A DNA stretch of 64,000 bases, from NCBI RefSeq assembly GCF_024273195.1, contig NZ_JAMZCU010000001.1, positions 455,548 through 519,547 on the forward strand. Reading direction: 5' to 3'. Origin of the DNA: Devosia ureilytica. Its GTDB lineage: Bacteria > Pseudomonadota > Alphaproteobacteria > Rhizobiales > Devosiaceae. Below, one piece after another: positions 27,198-37,297 of this stretch (the first letter of the stretch is position 1; every line of letters begins with the position of its first letter). The translations under genes and the position numbers were made by a program. Under the pieces are notes generated by a model. That model did no database searches, had not been told where the DNA came from, and saw only the letters and a program-made list of their open reading frames with translations.

Positions 27198-28580
27198 ATG
27201 TCGGTGATGGTCGGTCTGGGCAATCCTGAACAATCCAATACGGACGCAGTGGAACGCGGGACTGTAGCACAGAGGATGGATCGGCTGCCTCTGACCTGGC
27301 TCCATCTGGGCATCGTGGGCATGGCAGCACTGGGATTTGCTTTCGACTTGATGGAAGTTGCCTTGGGCAACGTCCTGTCTGCCGTGTTCAGCACTGCACC
27401 CTATTCCGTTGAACCCATCCAGCTCTCTTGGTTGCTTTCCGCCATGTATATCGGCGCCATACCCGGCGCGCTGCTTTCGGGATGGCTCGCCGACCGCTTT
27501 GGGCGCAGGGGCGTGCTGATCTCGATCCTTCTGGTGCTCAGCGCGACGTCTATGGCCGCGGCCGCTAGCCCCGACATCAACAGCCTCATCTTCTGGCGCG
27601 TACTCTCGGGCTTGGCCCTGGGAGCTTATCCGCCGCTAATGATGGCGTTTCTCGCCGACCTGATGCCGCCGGGCAAACGTGGCATGCTCATCACCATGAC
27701 GGCCGGCATTGCAGGCCTGGGTCCCGTGGCGATGATATTCCTGGTGCGCGCGCTGACCGAGAGCCAACCCTTCGGCATAGAGGCGTGGCGGTGGGCGTTC
27801 GTGCTGGGTGGGGCTGGCTCACTGCTGACCGCCATCGGCTATGGGCTGTTGCCTGAGTCGCCGAGATGGCTATCGGCGCGCGGACGCACCCTCGAGGCCA
27901 ATCGCGCCGTGGCTCGCTTTGAGCGGTCAACGCATGTCATCGCCGATTCCCCGACAAATCGGCCGGTCTCCAGAGAACCTTCGCAGAGCTCTTTCCATTT
28001 GGGCGGTTCGAGGCCGCAATTGAAACGGTTCGGCCTAGTGGCTGCCATCTATTTCTTGACCCCCTGGGCGACCGTGGCGTTCCCACTTCTGATGGGTGCG
28101 GTTCTGATTGAAAAGGGGTTCGCCCTTTCCGACAGCCTGCTCTATGTCGGCGTCTCGATGTTCGGCCCCGCTGTTGGCACAATCATAGGCGCCTTCTTCG
28201 TCGACCGCTTCGAACGCCGTTTCGCCCTGATTGGCTTCGCGCTCGGCATGATCGCCGCCACAGCCGTGTTCGCCGCAAGCTTTGATCCGATCTGGCTGGT
28301 GGCGTCAGGAGTGGCGGTTCAGCTCCTGGCGATGCTCTATCTGCCCACGATGACAACTTACGCGGCGGAACTGTTTCCAACCTCATGGCGGGCCCGAACC
28401 TCCACCGCCGCGTGGTCCGTTAATCGTGTCGCATCGGCGCTGGCCCCCCTCGTCCTGCTGCCTCTGATGAAGACACACGGCGTCTGGCCCATGTTTGCGG
28501 TCATGATCGCAAGTCTGATCATCGGGATCTTGCTCGTCGCAGTGGCACCCAATGGACGAGCAGGCCAGGCCGTGGAGTGA
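27198..28580 (+). CDS. MFS transporter (sugar/aromatic-acid porter type)
   Basis: The 460-residue membrane protein has about twelve hydrophobic segments in two halves with a central hydrophilic loop (about 235-275). The MFS signature GWLADRFGRR after helix 2, its second-half counterpart FFVDRFERR, and PESPRWL before the central loop place it with the sugar-porter/AAHS/SV2-like group. It lies between two winged-helix/STAND regulators, one divergent and one co-directional, which suggests ligand-dependent control. Substrate could be a sugar or aromatic acid; the sequence does not decide. Confidence 0.87.
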   Translation: MSVMVGLGNPEQSNTDAVERGTVAQRMDRLPLTWLHLGIVGMAALGFAFDLMEVALGNVLSAVFSTAPYSVEPIQLSWLLSAMYIGAIPGALLSGWLADRFGRRGVLISILLVLSATSMAAAASPDINSLIFWRVLSGLALGAYPPLMMAFLADLMPPGKRGMLITMTAGIAGLGPVAMIFLVRALTESQPFGIEAWRWAFVLGGAGSLLTAIGYGLLPESPRWLSARGRTLEANRAVARFERSTHVIADSPTNRPVSREPSQSSFHLGGSRPQLKRFGLVAAIYFLTPWATVAFPLLMGAVLIEKGFALSDSLLYVGVSMFGPAVGTIIGAFFVDRFERRFALIGFALGMIAATAVFAASFDPIWLVASGVAVQLLAMLYLPTMTTYAAELFPTSWRARTSTAAWSVNRVASALAPLVLLPLMKTHGVWPMFAVMIASLIIGILLVAVAPNGRAGQAVE

Positions 28581-28694
28581 TCCGGTGCTCACCGCTGCTC
28601 CCAAGTTGGGGGCCAGAACATTGAATAGAGTTGACTGTCGGGTGGAAACATCCGGCAGCGGTTTTTCGGGCAGGCATCAGGAACAAGGCCGTCG

Positions 28695-31493
28695 ATGGAC
28701 AAGGAGCAACAAGGCCATTTAGACGATCTGGAGACAACGGCCCTTGGGGCGCTCGACACACAGTTCGCTTTCGGCCCCTACCAATTTTCTCCGACCCGGC
28801 AACTGCTGACCCTAGATGGGCAGCCCGTCCGCCTTGGCAGCCGCGCCCTGGCGATACTTAGCACACTGATCGAGCGGTCGGGCCACCTGGTCAGCAGGGA
28901 AGAGCTGATCGCCGGCGCCTGGCCAAACACCCATGTGGAAGAAGGAAACCTGCGCGTCCATATCTCGGCCCTGCGCAAGGCCTTGGGCGATTCCAACGAA
29001 ACGCCACGCTTCATCGTCAATGTTGCCGGTAGAGGATACCGGTTCATCGCGCCGGTCCAGCGGGTGGAGCCAGAAGAGCGGCCAGCCCCGTTCGAGCCAG
29101 CTCCATCCAGCCGCCGCGACGAATTGCCAAGTCTCATCGCTAGCGTCTACGGCCGTAGCGACGACATCGACGCCCTCACTGTCATACTCAAAACGGCCCG
29201 ACAGATTTCCCTGGTGGGCACTGGTGGTATCGGCAAGACCACGGTCGCACTGGAATTGGCCCATCGCGTGAAGCATCTGTTTGACGATGGTGCCTTCTTC
29301 GTCGACCTGGCGGCCGTCTCGGACCCGGCAGTGGTTCCCTTCGCTATCGCATCTGCCATCCACGTCGCTATCGATACGGAGCAACCGGTTGAAAGCTTGG
29401 CCTCCAAGTTGCGTGCTAACCATGCCCTGCTGATCCTGGACAATTGTGAACACCTCATCGACGCGGCGGCCCAGACCACGGAAAACCTGCTCAAGGGGAG
29501 CCCGCGCCTTCACATCATTGCCACCAGTCATGAACCACTCCGGATACAGGGGGAGCGTGTCTATCGCCTCGCGCCATTCGAATTGCCCAGCGGCGTCGAA
29601 GATCTCACCCTGCGCGAGGCCCTGGCCTATCCGGCCATTCAGCTTTTCGTGGAGCATATGCTGGCGGCCGACGATGCGGGACTGATCGGTGACGCCGACG
29701 TCCCGTTTATCGTGGAAATCGGCAGAAGACTGGATGGGCTTGCTCTCGCCATCGAAATAGCTGCCTCCCGGGCCGGCGCTTTTGGTATCGCCGAGCTGGC
29801 GTCTCGTCTGGATGACCGGCTCGGCATTCTCACCGCCGGACGGCGCACGGCGGCCAACCGGCACCAGACACTGCGCAACATGCTGGACTGGAGTCATGAC
29901 AATCTTGGAGACGTCGACCGCATCGTCCTCCGCCGCCTGGCCGTGTTTGCCGGGGAGTTCACCTTCCGGGCAGCTGGTCTTGTGGCTGGCGACGAGCACC
30001 TGACCCCGACCCGGGTCCTCGAGGGGGTGTCGAGCCTGGTTCGCAAGTCGCTGCTCATGCAAACCAGTCGCGCCGGCGCAGCGAGCTTTCGAATGCTGGA
30101 TAGCGCCCGGATCTATGCGCTGGAGAAACTGGGGCTCGCGGGGGAAGTCCGTCGGGTGCGGGCGCTGCATGTCCACTACCTCTGCGACATCCTGCGCGAG
30201 GCCGAAAGCTCATGGCCCGTCACCCCCGCGCAAACCTGGACGTCGACCTACAGCCGCTACATCGATGACATAAGAACGGCACTCACCTGGTCATTCGGTC
30301 CGACAGGCGACACTGCAGGCGGGGTGCTCTTGACCAGCCTTGCGCTCCCGCTCGCCATGCAACTGGGACTGCACGATGAGTTCGGCGAGAGGATGGTCAC
30401 GGCCATCGAGCGGGCAAAGGAACTCCCGAGCCCTCTGGTGGTTCCTGAGCTCCGCCTCCATGTGGCGAAAAATCACCTTACCTACAATGTGGGCCAGTCA
30501 CTCGACGACACTTTCAGGCGCGCCATAGAACTGGCCGAACTCACGGGCAAGGACCGTCACCGCATAGAGCCGCTTGTAACGCTTGGCTCAACCCATATCA
30601 GCCTGGGCCAATATGAGTCGTCCGCAGCCATTGGCGGACGTGCCTTGGCTATGGCCGAGCGCAGCGGCGATGAGTTCGCGGTGCTGTCGGTCAGCCGCGC
30701 CATGGCGCAGGCCGCACACTATAGCGGTCAGCACGAACGCGCCCTCGATTTGGCTAAGGCCGTCCTGCGCCACCGGGTCGTGAATATTCCCTACACTTAC
30801 GGCTTCATGCATACCGACCGGCGGATCACCATGCGTTGGGTCCTGGTTCGCTCATTGTGGATGACGGGGCATGCAGACAGCGCTGTGCGTGTTGCGGAAG
30901 AAGGCATCACTATCGCGGACGAAGCAGGCCCGGTGGCCTTGGCGCAATTGCTCGGCATGGCGGTCATCCCAATGTATCTTTGGCGCGGAGACCACAGGAT
31001 AGCGCGAAATTTGGTCGGGAGGCTTCTTGAGCACTCCGAACGCTACTCGTTCAAGCATTGGAAGGCGTGGTGCACGCTGTTCGAGAATGCCCTCGATTGG
31101 CATGATGGTCTTGGTCCCGTGGCGCCCGCGATGGGCACGCTGCAGGCCCAGACCCTGAGCACCGTGGTGGGCCTTGCCGTCGAGCCTCCTCCCGTGACGT
31201 CGATCGCCGATTGGGCCGCCCCGGAGCTCCTGCGACTGCATGGTCTGCGGCTGGTCGAGAATGGTGACCTTGAAGGCGGCGAAGATCAGATGGCCAGGGC
31301 CGTCCAGATTTCGCAGTCGCACGGCGCTGTCGCCTGGGAGCTGCGCGCCGTGACCAGTCTTGCGCGACTTTGGCAGGATCGCCGCCGCGAAGACGCGGTC
31401 AGCAGGCTAAGCGATGTTCTTGGCCGGATGCCCGAAGGACACGACACGGCCGATGTCGTAGCGGCTCAGCAATTACTGGGACAGATCACGTAG
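28695..31493 (+). CDS. winged-helix/STAND-ATPase transcriptional regulator (paralogue 2)
   Basis: The 932-residue protein has the same order of domains as the gene at 24368-27031. These are a winged helix at about 24-122 ([33 protein letters not shown]), a STAND-type ATPase with Walker [10 protein letters not shown] (175-183) and Walker [10 protein letters not shown] (245-253), and a helical repeat tail of about 450 residues. It ends with the shared block [29 protein letters not shown]. The ATG has AGGAACAAGG upstream. It follows the MFS gene by 114 bases and overlaps the convergent metallo-hydrolase gene by eight bases. Inducer and targets are unknown. Confidence 0.85.
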   Translation: MDKEQQGHLDDLETTALGALDTQFAFGPYQFSPTRQLLTLDGQPVRLGSRALAILSTLIERSGHLVSREELIAGAWPNTHVEEGNLRVHISALRKALGDSNETPRFIVNVAGRGYRFIAPVQRVEPEERPAPFEPAPSSRRDELPSLIASVYGRSDDIDALTVILKTARQISLVGTGGIGKTTVALELAHRVKHLFDDGAFFVDLAAVSDPAVVPFAIASAIHVAIDTEQPVESLASKLRANHALLILDNCEHLIDAAAQTTENLLKGSPRLHIIATSHEPLRIQGERVYRLAPFELPSGVEDLTLREALAYPAIQLFVEHMLAADDAGLIGDADVPFIVEIGRRLDGLALAIEIAASRAGAFGIAELASRLDDRLGILTAGRRTAANRHQTLRNMLDWSHDNLGDVDRIVLRRLAVFAGEFTFRAAGLVAGDEHLTPTRVLEGVSSLVRKSLLMQTSRAGAASFRMLDSARIYALEKLGLAGEVRRVRALHVHYLCDILREAESSWPVTPAQTWTSTYSRYIDDIRTALTWSFGPTGDTAGGVLLTSLALPLAMQLGLHDEFGERMVTAIERAKELPSPLVVPELRLHVAKNHLTYNVGQSLDDTFRRAIELAELTGKDRHRIEPLVTLGSTHISLGQYESSAAIGGRALAMAERSGDEFAVLSVSRAMAQAAHYSGQHERALDLAKAVLRHRVVNIPYTYGFMHTDRRITMRWVLVRSLWMTGHADSAVRVAEEGITIADEAGPVALAQLLGMAVIPMYLWRGDHRIARNLVGRLLEHSERYSFKHWKAWCTLFENALDWHDGLGPVAPAMGTLQAQTLSTVVGLAVEPPPVTSIADWAAPELLRLHGLRLVENGDLEGGEDQMARAVQISQSHGAVAWELRAVTSLARLWQDRRREDAVSRLSDVLGRMPEGHDTADVVAAQQLLGQIT

Positions 31494-32322
31494 TTGAGGC
31501 CTGGAGCTGAAGCAGTTCACTCGTGTCGTGACTGCAGAAAATTTGCACTTGGGGCGCATGGCCCTGATGGAGCTCTTTGAGGCGCGCAAGGTTGGCTCGC
31601 GCAGCAGGCGGATCGGCCATCATGATCCGTTCGTACACCGCCAACCCCGGCGGCATGCGCTGGTCTGCTGTCAGCTCGCTGCGATGCAGGTACGCGTCAC
31701 CGGCGTCGAGGAGCCACCCGGCCGCCGTTGCGACTGCCACGCCGGCATGACCCCTGGTATGGCCGCTCAACGGCACGAGAAGCAGATCGGGCGGCAGTCC
31801 CTCGAGCTGACGAACCGCATCAAAACCATACCAGCGCTCCCCCAGAGGCGAGTAGGTCCTCCACTCCCGGACGCTGTCCCATTGCCTGGGGCGGTAGCGC
31901 TGCCGACCGACCAGGCCCTGGTGGCGCATTTCAGCTGCCGCCTTTTCGACCGCGAGCAGATGCACAACGGCCGCCGGAAAATCTTCCAGGCCACCGGCAT
32001 GGTCGAAATCGAGATGGGTGAGGACAATGTGACGGACGTCGTTCGCCGAATAGCCCAGCGCCTCGACCTGCCGAATAGCAGTCTGGGCCTCCAGGAGCGC
32101 GGGGTTGAGCACGAGCGGCCAGAGATGGCTGAGGCGGCGCCGTCCCCCGCGGCGCACGTCCTGGAGGCCATAGCCGGTGTCGACCAGCACCAGGCTGTCT
32201 GCCAGTTCGATCAGCATGCAATGGGTGCAGATATGGGCATACAGCCCCGTGCTGGCGTCGTCGTAGAGGCGCCCTCCGAGAGGATGGTGGGAACCGCAAT
32301 CGAGGTGATGGATGCGCATCAT
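31486..32322 (-). CDS. metallo-beta-lactamase-fold hydrolase (lactonase-like)
   Basis: The protein (278 residues from the ATG at 32322, or 277 from the adjacent ATG at 32319) has the MBL metal motifs in order: [10 protein letters not shown], a GHTRGHAG histidine, DAGDAYL and CSHDTSELL. The first motif reads HxDxDH, not HxHxDH, a variant found in some lactonase-like subfamilies that may alter zinc 1 binding. AGGAG lies just upstream. General form resembles quorum-quenching N-acyl homoserine lactonases, but activity on such lactones is inference. It is the last gene of the minus-strand hydrolase operon. Confidence 0.82.
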   Translation of the reverse strand: MMRIHHLDCGSHHPLGGRLYDDASTGLYAHICTHCMLIELADSLVLVDTGYGLQDVRRGGRRRLSHLWPLVLNPALLEAQTAIRQVEALGYSANDVRHIVLTHLDFDHAGGLEDFPAAVVHLLAVEKAAAEMRHQGLVGRQRYRPRQWDSVREWRTYSPLGERWYGFDAVRQLEGLPPDLLLVPLSGHTRGHAGVAVATAAGWLLDAGDAYLHRSELTADQRMPPGLAVYERIMMADPPAARANLARLKELHQGHAPQVQIFCSHDTSELLQLQASTT

Positions 32323-32366
32323 GGCTCCTGGGTGGCGAGCCGGCGCTGGCCGGCCCGCCACAGCTT

Positions 32367-33185
32367 TCAGGCGGCGGGACGGGCGATCGAGGTGAGCACG
32401 CCACGGGCCGGCCGGGCGTTCTGCAGTGCGAAGTCCAGGGCGGTGTCCGCCACCTCTTCCCAGCCCGGATCCATGCAAGTCCAGTGCGAGCGATCTGCGA
32501 AGATCTTGAGCTCGGTCCTCGACGGTGCCCGCTTCTGGCGTTCAAAATTTGCCTTGGTCATGCTCGCGTCAGCGATGAGGTCCTTGCCGCCGCCAATCAG
32601 CAGCAAGGGCGCACGATTGGGATTGTCCCATTGCACGGCGCCTGTCTTGGTGAGGATGCCGTCCCAGTAAAGCTTGCCCGGCGTGGGCACGATGTACCGG
32701 TCATAAAGGGCATCAGACTGGCCGGACGGGATGGTCTGGGCAAAGCGGGTCGCGAAGAACTTGCGAGACATATGCATCACGCGACCCCAGCTTCCGAACG
32801 ACCCCAATACAGGAAATGCCGATCTGATCGCATGGGGTCCCAGTGGAACGCCGGTCGTGGGTGCCGGGTCGATCGCGACCCCGGCCACGCCGAGACCGCG
32901 ATTGAGCAGGCTCTGCACCATGACGCCGCCGGCCGAGTGGCCCATCAGGATCGGCTCTTCAGGCAGCGCGCGCACGGCCTTGTCGAGGTGTTCCAGGATG
33001 GCGACGAACCCGACCTTGCGCAGGGCAGGATGCGAATGCTCCCGCAGCGCGGCCGGGTCGCCATCGTCATGGGGCCAATTTGGCGCGACGACCTTGAAGC
33101 CCTTTGCCTCGTAATAAGCGATCCATTTTTCCCAGCTCTTCGCGTTGAGCCAGGCGCCATGAATAAGCATGATTGTCTTGGTCAT
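32367..33185 (-). CDS. alpha/beta-fold hydrolase
   Basis: The 272-residue protein starts MTKTIMLIHGAWLNAKSW, a strand with oxyanion-hole HGAW motif. The nucleophile is Ser84 in LMGHSAGGVM; an Asp in GGGKDLIAD and a His in DRSHWTC complete the triad. Length and motifs match the Atu/EstC-like lipase/esterase group common in rhizobia. The ATG at 33185 is preceded by GGAGATATAAA. Neighbours are the MBL-fold and amidotransferase genes in one operon. Substrate is unknown. Confidence 0.88.
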   Translation of the reverse strand: MTKTIMLIHGAWLNAKSWEKWIAYYEAKGFKVVAPNWPHDDGDPAALREHSHPALRKVGFVAILEHLDKAVRALPEEPILMGHSAGGVMVQSLLNRGLGVAGVAIDPAPTTGVPLGPHAIRSAFPVLGSFGSWGRVMHMSRKFFATRFAQTIPSGQSDALYDRYIVPTPGKLYWDGILTKTGAVQWDNPNRAPLLLIGGGKDLIADASMTKANFERQKRAPSRTELKIFADRSHWTCMDPGWEEVADTALDFALQNARPARGVLTSIARPAA

Positions 33186-33207
33186 TTTATATCTCCTGCT
33201 AGGTGGT

Positions 33208-33924
33208 TCATCGTGGTTGATCCGGCAAATCCCATAGGCGGCCGAGCCACTCCGAGAAGAGTTGCCGCGCCGCATGGTGCAGTTCAGCCCCATGCCGGTG
33301 GGTGGCTTCGCGCAGGGCCCTCGGTGAGATCCCGGCCGCAGCGATTTCGACAGCGTGGCCAATGAGCCAGCTCTCGATCTCATCGGCCGCGATCTCAGCG
33401 TGGAATTGCAGCGCGAGGCCATGGGTGCCCAGGGCGAATGCCTGATGGGGACATGCAGCCGTAGACGCCAGGTTCACGGCATCGGGCGGAAGATCGAAGA
33501 CATCACCATGCCAGTGCAGGACCGGCACGCCCGAGAGGGCACGAAGGGGTGAAGCTGTACCGGCGGACGTGAGGGTCACCTCCTCCCATCCGATTTCCTT
33601 GACGCCGCAGGGATAGACCTCGGCGCCGAGGGTTTTCGCCATGAGCTGTGCGCCAAGGCAGATTCCAAGCGTTGGCCGATGCGACGCCAGACGCCTCTCG
33701 ATGAGGCGCATCTCGTCCGCAAGGAAAGGATATTCCGCGCCCTCGTATGCCCCGATCGGACCTCCCAGAATGACGGCCAGATCGTCATCCGTAGCCTCGG
33801 ACACAGGCAGATGATCCAGGCCGGCCTCTACGAAGCGCATGCCAAAGCCGGCCTGGCGCAGCAACAGCTCGAGGGTACCGAGATGTTCGAAGTCGACGTG
33901 ACGGACGACGAGGCAGGATTTCAT
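33208..33924 (-). CDS. class I glutamine amidotransferase-like protein
   Basis: The 238-residue protein has the class I amidotransferase triad: Cys89 in GICLGAQLMAKTLGA, His175 and Glu177 in ALQFHAEIAADE. The GGP at 54-56 begins the oxyanion region. It is a stand-alone domain, as in GMP-synthase-like proteins that often act as gamma-glutamyl hydrolases of polyamine or amine conjugates. The ribosome site is weak; the gene follows the exported protein gene by nine bases. No partner synthetase is nearby. Confidence 0.85.
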   Translation of the reverse strand: MKSCLVVRHVDFEHLGTLELLLRQAGFGMRFVEAGLDHLPVSEATDDDLAVILGGPIGAYEGAEYPFLADEMRLIERRLASHRPTLGICLGAQLMAKTLGAEVYPCGVKEIGWEEVTLTSAGTASPLRALSGVPVLHWHGDVFDLPPDAVNLASTAACPHQAFALGTHGLALQFHAEIAADEIESWLIGHAVEIAAAGISPRALREATHRHGAELHHAARQLFSEWLGRLWDLPDQPR

Positions 33925-33933
33925 GTCTGTCGC

Positions 33934-34641
33934 CTAATCCGCCGGCATGACTTTGCCCGGAAGGCTCAGGTCGCCGGACGCGGTCTTGAAGACGTTGTCG
34001 ACGCATAGGAGTGGGGCATGGAGATTGGCATTGACCTTGAGACCGGCCGTCACGCCGTCAAAGGAGGCTCCGGCCAGGGTGGAAACGGCAGCCAGCGGCA
34101 CCCGGATTTCAACCGTGTCGGTAGTGAAATCGAGCGGATAGTCCGGACTGTCGATGAGGATCGGCACTTTCGGCCATGTTGGCGGCGTCTTCACCGTGGT
34201 GCCGGCCGGAATGTCCTTGACCGTGAGGCCACCGCCGCAGGCGGCATCCTCCACCAGCACGACCCAATGCGGATGCCAGATGTGACGGTTCGTCCCCCCA
34301 TAGGCGGCATCGTCAAAGTCAGGATGAAAGGTCACCGCCATGGCGACTATGCCCTGGCCGGCGTCAAACCCGATATCGCCACTGTCGATGGAGGTGGGCC
34401 AGACATAGGCGTAGACCTCCGAACCGGCAAATTCGCCCCGGGGATCGGGCTTGCTGTCGCCGGCCTCGCCGCGCACCTTGACGGCGAACACAACCTCATC
34501 GCCTTCGGTCGTGACCCGTGTGTCGACGATGTCGAATGACGCATGCACGGCCGGGTCGCTTTCGGTTGCAATCTCGTGAGCCTGGACCTGACCCGCAAGT
34601 GCGAGCAGCGGCACCAGACCGAGTAGGCTGGACTTAGTCAT
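33934..34641 (-). CDS. exported protein of unknown function
   Basis: The 235-residue protein has a signal peptide (1-21, ending GQVQA before HEIAT). The mature protein is rich in beta-forming residues and carries several His and Trp residues around RHIWHPHWVVLVED, plus two cysteines. The His/Asp-rich DFDDAAYGGTNRHIWHPHW stretch looks as if it could bind metal. AGGA stands upstream of the ATG. Its first bases overlap the end of the small gene upstream by eight. I know no named family. Confidence 0.7.
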   Translation of the reverse strand: MTKSSLLGLVPLLALAGQVQAHEIATESDPAVHASFDIVDTRVTTEGDEVVFAVKVRGEAGDSKPDPRGEFAGSEVYAYVWPTSIDSGDIGFDAGQGIVAMAVTFHPDFDDAAYGGTNRHIWHPHWVVLVEDAACGGGLTVKDIPAGTTVKTPPTWPKVPILIDSPDYPLDFTTDTVEIRVPLAAVSTLAGASFDGVTAGLKVNANLHAPLLCVDNVFKTASGDLSLPGKVMPAD

Positions 34642-34843
34642 TGGAACGATCCTTTCTCGGTATGTGGGTGTTGGGGGTCTGTGGAGCCGACAGATCCTGG
34701 TGCGCCGGCGAGCGCGCCGGGGGATCGCTTGCGGGAAAGGACTCGTCCGAACTCTCGTCCACTTCGTCCCAGGCCGGCATATGCGAGGTCATGGCGGCCG
34801 GCCCTGCGTCACGGATAAACGTCATCTTGTTGCCCTTGCTCAT
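34634..34843 (-). CDS. small acidic/polar protein with DESSDESFPASDPPA motif
   Basis: The 69-residue product is hydrophilic and largely disordered in appearance. Residues 26-44, WDEVDESSDESFPASDPPA, match a short motif seen in many tiny uncharacterised proteins of alphaproteobacteria. The gene overlaps the Dps-like gene by four bases (ATGA) and the exported-protein gene by eight, which strongly supports translation. Function unknown. Confidence 0.65.
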   Translation of the reverse strand: MSKGNKMTFIRDAGPAAMTSHMPAWDEVDESSDESFPASDPPARSPAHQDLSAPQTPNTHIPRKDRSND

Positions 34844-35322
34844 GGCTGATGCTCCGACATGGAGGCCCCAAGCATCCAGACGCGACGCTCCGCCTGCGCC
34901 AGCCAGCCATCGGCGGCACTGACGGTGACAATGTCATCCCGGCTGTCCGCCAGAAGACGCAGCGCTTTGAGCTCCTCAGCAAGCCGCCTATTGGCCCGGC
35001 GCAACTCGACCAGCATGTCCTGGGCCGCGAGCGCCGGGGCCCCGTCTCCCGCGGAGTGTGATGCCTGAACGAGGTCCGAGAGCGAGGCTATGGTTGTCGC
35101 GCCCAGCGCCCTGACTCGCTCTGCGAGTTCGTCTGCAGTATCGGCAAGTTGCTCGGCTTGTTCGTCGAACAGGCTGTGCAAGCTACGGAAATGGGGGCCA
35201 CTCACGTGCCAGTGGCAACCCTTGGTGCGAATCTGAAGGGCAAGGACCTGGGCGAGGAGGCCCGTCAGGCAGGTCGGAACCGCATCGTATTCCCGTTGAT
35301 CTGCCGTCGTGCCAGAGAACAT
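34840..35322 (-). CDS. Dps-like ferritin-fold protein
   Basis: The 160-residue protein matches the Dps/ferritin-like four-helix fold: IRTKGCHWHVSGPHFRSLHSLFDEQ and ADELAERVRALG carry the ferroxidase-site His, Asp and Glu positions. Dps oxidises and stores iron and protects DNA in stationary phase or peroxide stress. The canonical lysine-rich N-terminal tail is absent, so DNA binding is doubtful. The ATG at 35322 has GGAGAG upstream; a longer frame to the left of the start is not conserved. It sits mid-operon among hydrolases. Confidence 0.85.
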   Translation of the reverse strand: MFSGTTADQREYDAVPTCLTGLLAQVLALQIRTKGCHWHVSGPHFRSLHSLFDEQAEQLADTADELAERVRALGATTIASLSDLVQASHSAGDGAPALAAQDMLVELRRANRRLAEELKALRLLADSRDDIVTVSAADGWLAQAERRVWMLGASMSEHQP

Positions 35323-35380
35323 TCGACTCTCCGTAAGGGTTAGGCGAGGTCGGGATGAGCGACCTGGCCGGATGGGGACG

Positions 35381-36226
35381 TCAGGGCGCTGACTGGGCAT
35401 CGATCTTGCCGGTGACGAACGTCCAGAGATCGTGATTGACGTGATCCTTCCGGGTGGTGCAGAGGCCATGATCGCCTCCGGGATAGACCGTCAGCGTGCT
35501 GCCCTGAACGATTTGGGATGACAGTGCGGCTGAGGCCTGGATGGGGACGATCTGATCGTCATCGCCGTGGAGGATGAGTGTCGGCACGTTGAATCGCTTG
35601 AGATCTTCCGACAGGTCGGTCTCCGAGAATGCCTTGATGCAGTAGTGGCATGCCGGCATCCCTGCCATCATTGCCTGACGCCAGAAGGAATCCCGAACGC
35701 CTTGGCTGACCTTGGCGCCCGGTCTATTGTACCCGTAGAAGGGCGTGGTCAGGTCCATGAAGAACTGTGACCGGTCGGCCTGTACGCCAGCCCGGATGGC
35801 GTCGAATGCCTCGATCGGCAGGCCCAGTGGATTGGCCGCCGTCTTCAACATGAGCGGCGGAACGGCGCCGATCAGGACAGCGCCCGCAACACGCGATGTG
35901 CCGTGCCGGCCGATATACCGCGCGACCTCGCCGCCGCCTGTGGAATGACCGACATGGATGGCCCCGGTGATGCCCAGGTGCTGCACCAGCGCGGCAAGGT
36001 CATCTGCGTAGGTATCCATGTCATTGCCTTGCAAGGGACGGCTCGACCGGCCATGACCGCGCCGGTCATGGGCAATGACGCGGTATCCTCGCTGGGCAAA
36101 GAAGAACATCTGATCTTCGAACGCGTCGGCCGAGAGTGGCCAACCATGGGAAAAGATGATCGGCTGACCCGAACCCCAGTCGTCGAAGAAAATCTCGGTG
36201 CCGTCCCTTGTGGTGAAGGTGCTCAT
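35381..36226 (-). CDS. alpha/beta hydrolase of the cofactor-free haloperoxidase/esterase group
   Basis: The 281-residue protein begins [21 protein letters not shown] and has [16 protein letters not shown] and nucleophile Ser95 in VGHSTGGGE. The acid is in [11 protein letters not shown] and the His in GGDHGLCTT. These are the marks of non-heme chloroperoxidases, which are perhydrolases/esterases. I use the ATG at 36226 with GAGGA upstream; a longer frame begins 15 codons earlier. Close neighbours in the same operon are two other alpha/beta hydrolases. Confidence 0.9.
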   Translation of the reverse strand: MSTFTTRDGTEIFFDDWGSGQPIIFSHGWPLSADAFEDQMFFFAQRGYRVIAHDRRGHGRSSRPLQGNDMDTYADDLAALVQHLGITGAIHVGHSTGGGEVARYIGRHGTSRVAGAVLIGAVPPLMLKTAANPLGLPIEAFDAIRAGVQADRSQFFMDLTTPFYGYNRPGAKVSQGVRDSFWRQAMMAGMPACHYCIKAFSETDLSEDLKRFNVPTLILHGDDDQIVPIQASAALSSQIVQGSTLTVYPGGDHGLCTTRKDHVNHDLWTFVTGKIDAQSAP

Positions 36227-36331
36227 TGTCGTCCTCATTGATCTGGGAAGATGCGTGCCGCCGCCGGGCAAGGGAGGAGGGTTGGAGCGGCGGCACGCCA
36301 GGGCCGCGAGTGGGGGTCGAGGCTCGCGGAA

Positions 36332-37099
36332 CTATTCGGCAGCAGCCCCCTCTGCTGCGTCCATGATCAGCTGGGCAGTATCCTGGGCATGGGCGATGAA
36401 GGCGAGGTGCCCACCGCTGACCGTGACCAGGGTTGCACCGGCACGATTAGCCATCTGCTCTTGCGCTTCGGGCGGAATGACGTGGTCGGCATCGGCCAAT
36501 TGGTACCACGAGGGCTTGTCTTTCCAGGCGGCGACGGTCAGGGGCGTGCTACCACCATCAACCGAAATCGGCACCTGAGAGTCGCGCATGAACTCTGCGT
36601 CCTCGGCCGGAAGGGCATCGGCGAATCCGGGCACGTATGCCGCTTCGTTGAAGAAGGCAAAGCCGTCCTCGGTGAAGTCGAACGGCGGCGGATGGTTGGG
36701 ATCCTGAGGGATGAGGCCGAATGGGGACTCGCCGACATCGGGAGCGAATGCCTGCACAAAGACCAGGCCCGCGACGTTCTCGTGGTCACCTGCCTCCGTA
36801 ATCACCGCGCCGCCATAGGAATGACCGACAAGGATGGTAGGACCATCCATCCGGTCCAGGACACGGTCAGTCGCCATCACGTCGTCCTCGAGGGACGTCA
36901 GCGGGTTCTGAACCATGCGGACATTGTAACCCTCCTCCTTCAGGATCTCGTAGATCGGCCGCCAGCCCGAGCCATCAGCCCAGGCGCCATGCACCATAAC
37001 CACGTTCTTGATTTCCTGGGCGAAAGCACCGGAAGCGCCGACAAGCAAAAGCGGCACAGATGCTGCCATGAGCAGCGCGAATTTACTTATCGAATACAT
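36332..37099 (-). CDS. exported alpha/beta hydrolase
   Basis: The 255-residue protein has a signal peptide (1-28, ending GAFAQ). The core contains VHGAWADGSGW, nucleophile Ser94 in LVGHSYGGAVI, and late Asp/His candidates in ADADHVIPP and SGGHLAFIAH. This family (EstC/salicylate esterase-like) is widespread in soil bacteria. It is the first gene of the eight-gene minus-strand operon and is divergent from the TPR-module gene at 37298. Confidence 0.88.
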   Translation of the reverse strand: MYSISKFALLMAASVPLLLVGASGAFAQEIKNVVMVHGAWADGSGWRPIYEILKEEGYNVRMVQNPLTSLEDDVMATDRVLDRMDGPTILVGHSYGGAVITEAGDHENVAGLVFVQAFAPDVGESPFGLIPQDPNHPPPFDFTEDGFAFFNEAAYVPGFADALPAEDAEFMRDSQVPISVDGGSTPLTVAAWKDKPSWYQLADADHVIPPEAQEQMANRAGATLVTVSGGHLAFIAHAQDTAQLIMDAAEGAAAE

Positions 37100-37297
37100 T
37101 TAGGCGTCTCCTTGCATGGGCGCCGAGTCCATCTCGGCTGCAGCAAGGATTGTCCATCGGCTGTGCCATCACCAGTTAATCGCTGAGAAGTATCGCAAAC
37201 GGCCGCAAGCGCCTTCGCCATTTTTAACATAAGTTTACAGGGCCGGACGGATGCGTGGGGCTAAGCTCGATCGAGGCTTGGCTGGCGGGAGAAGGCA

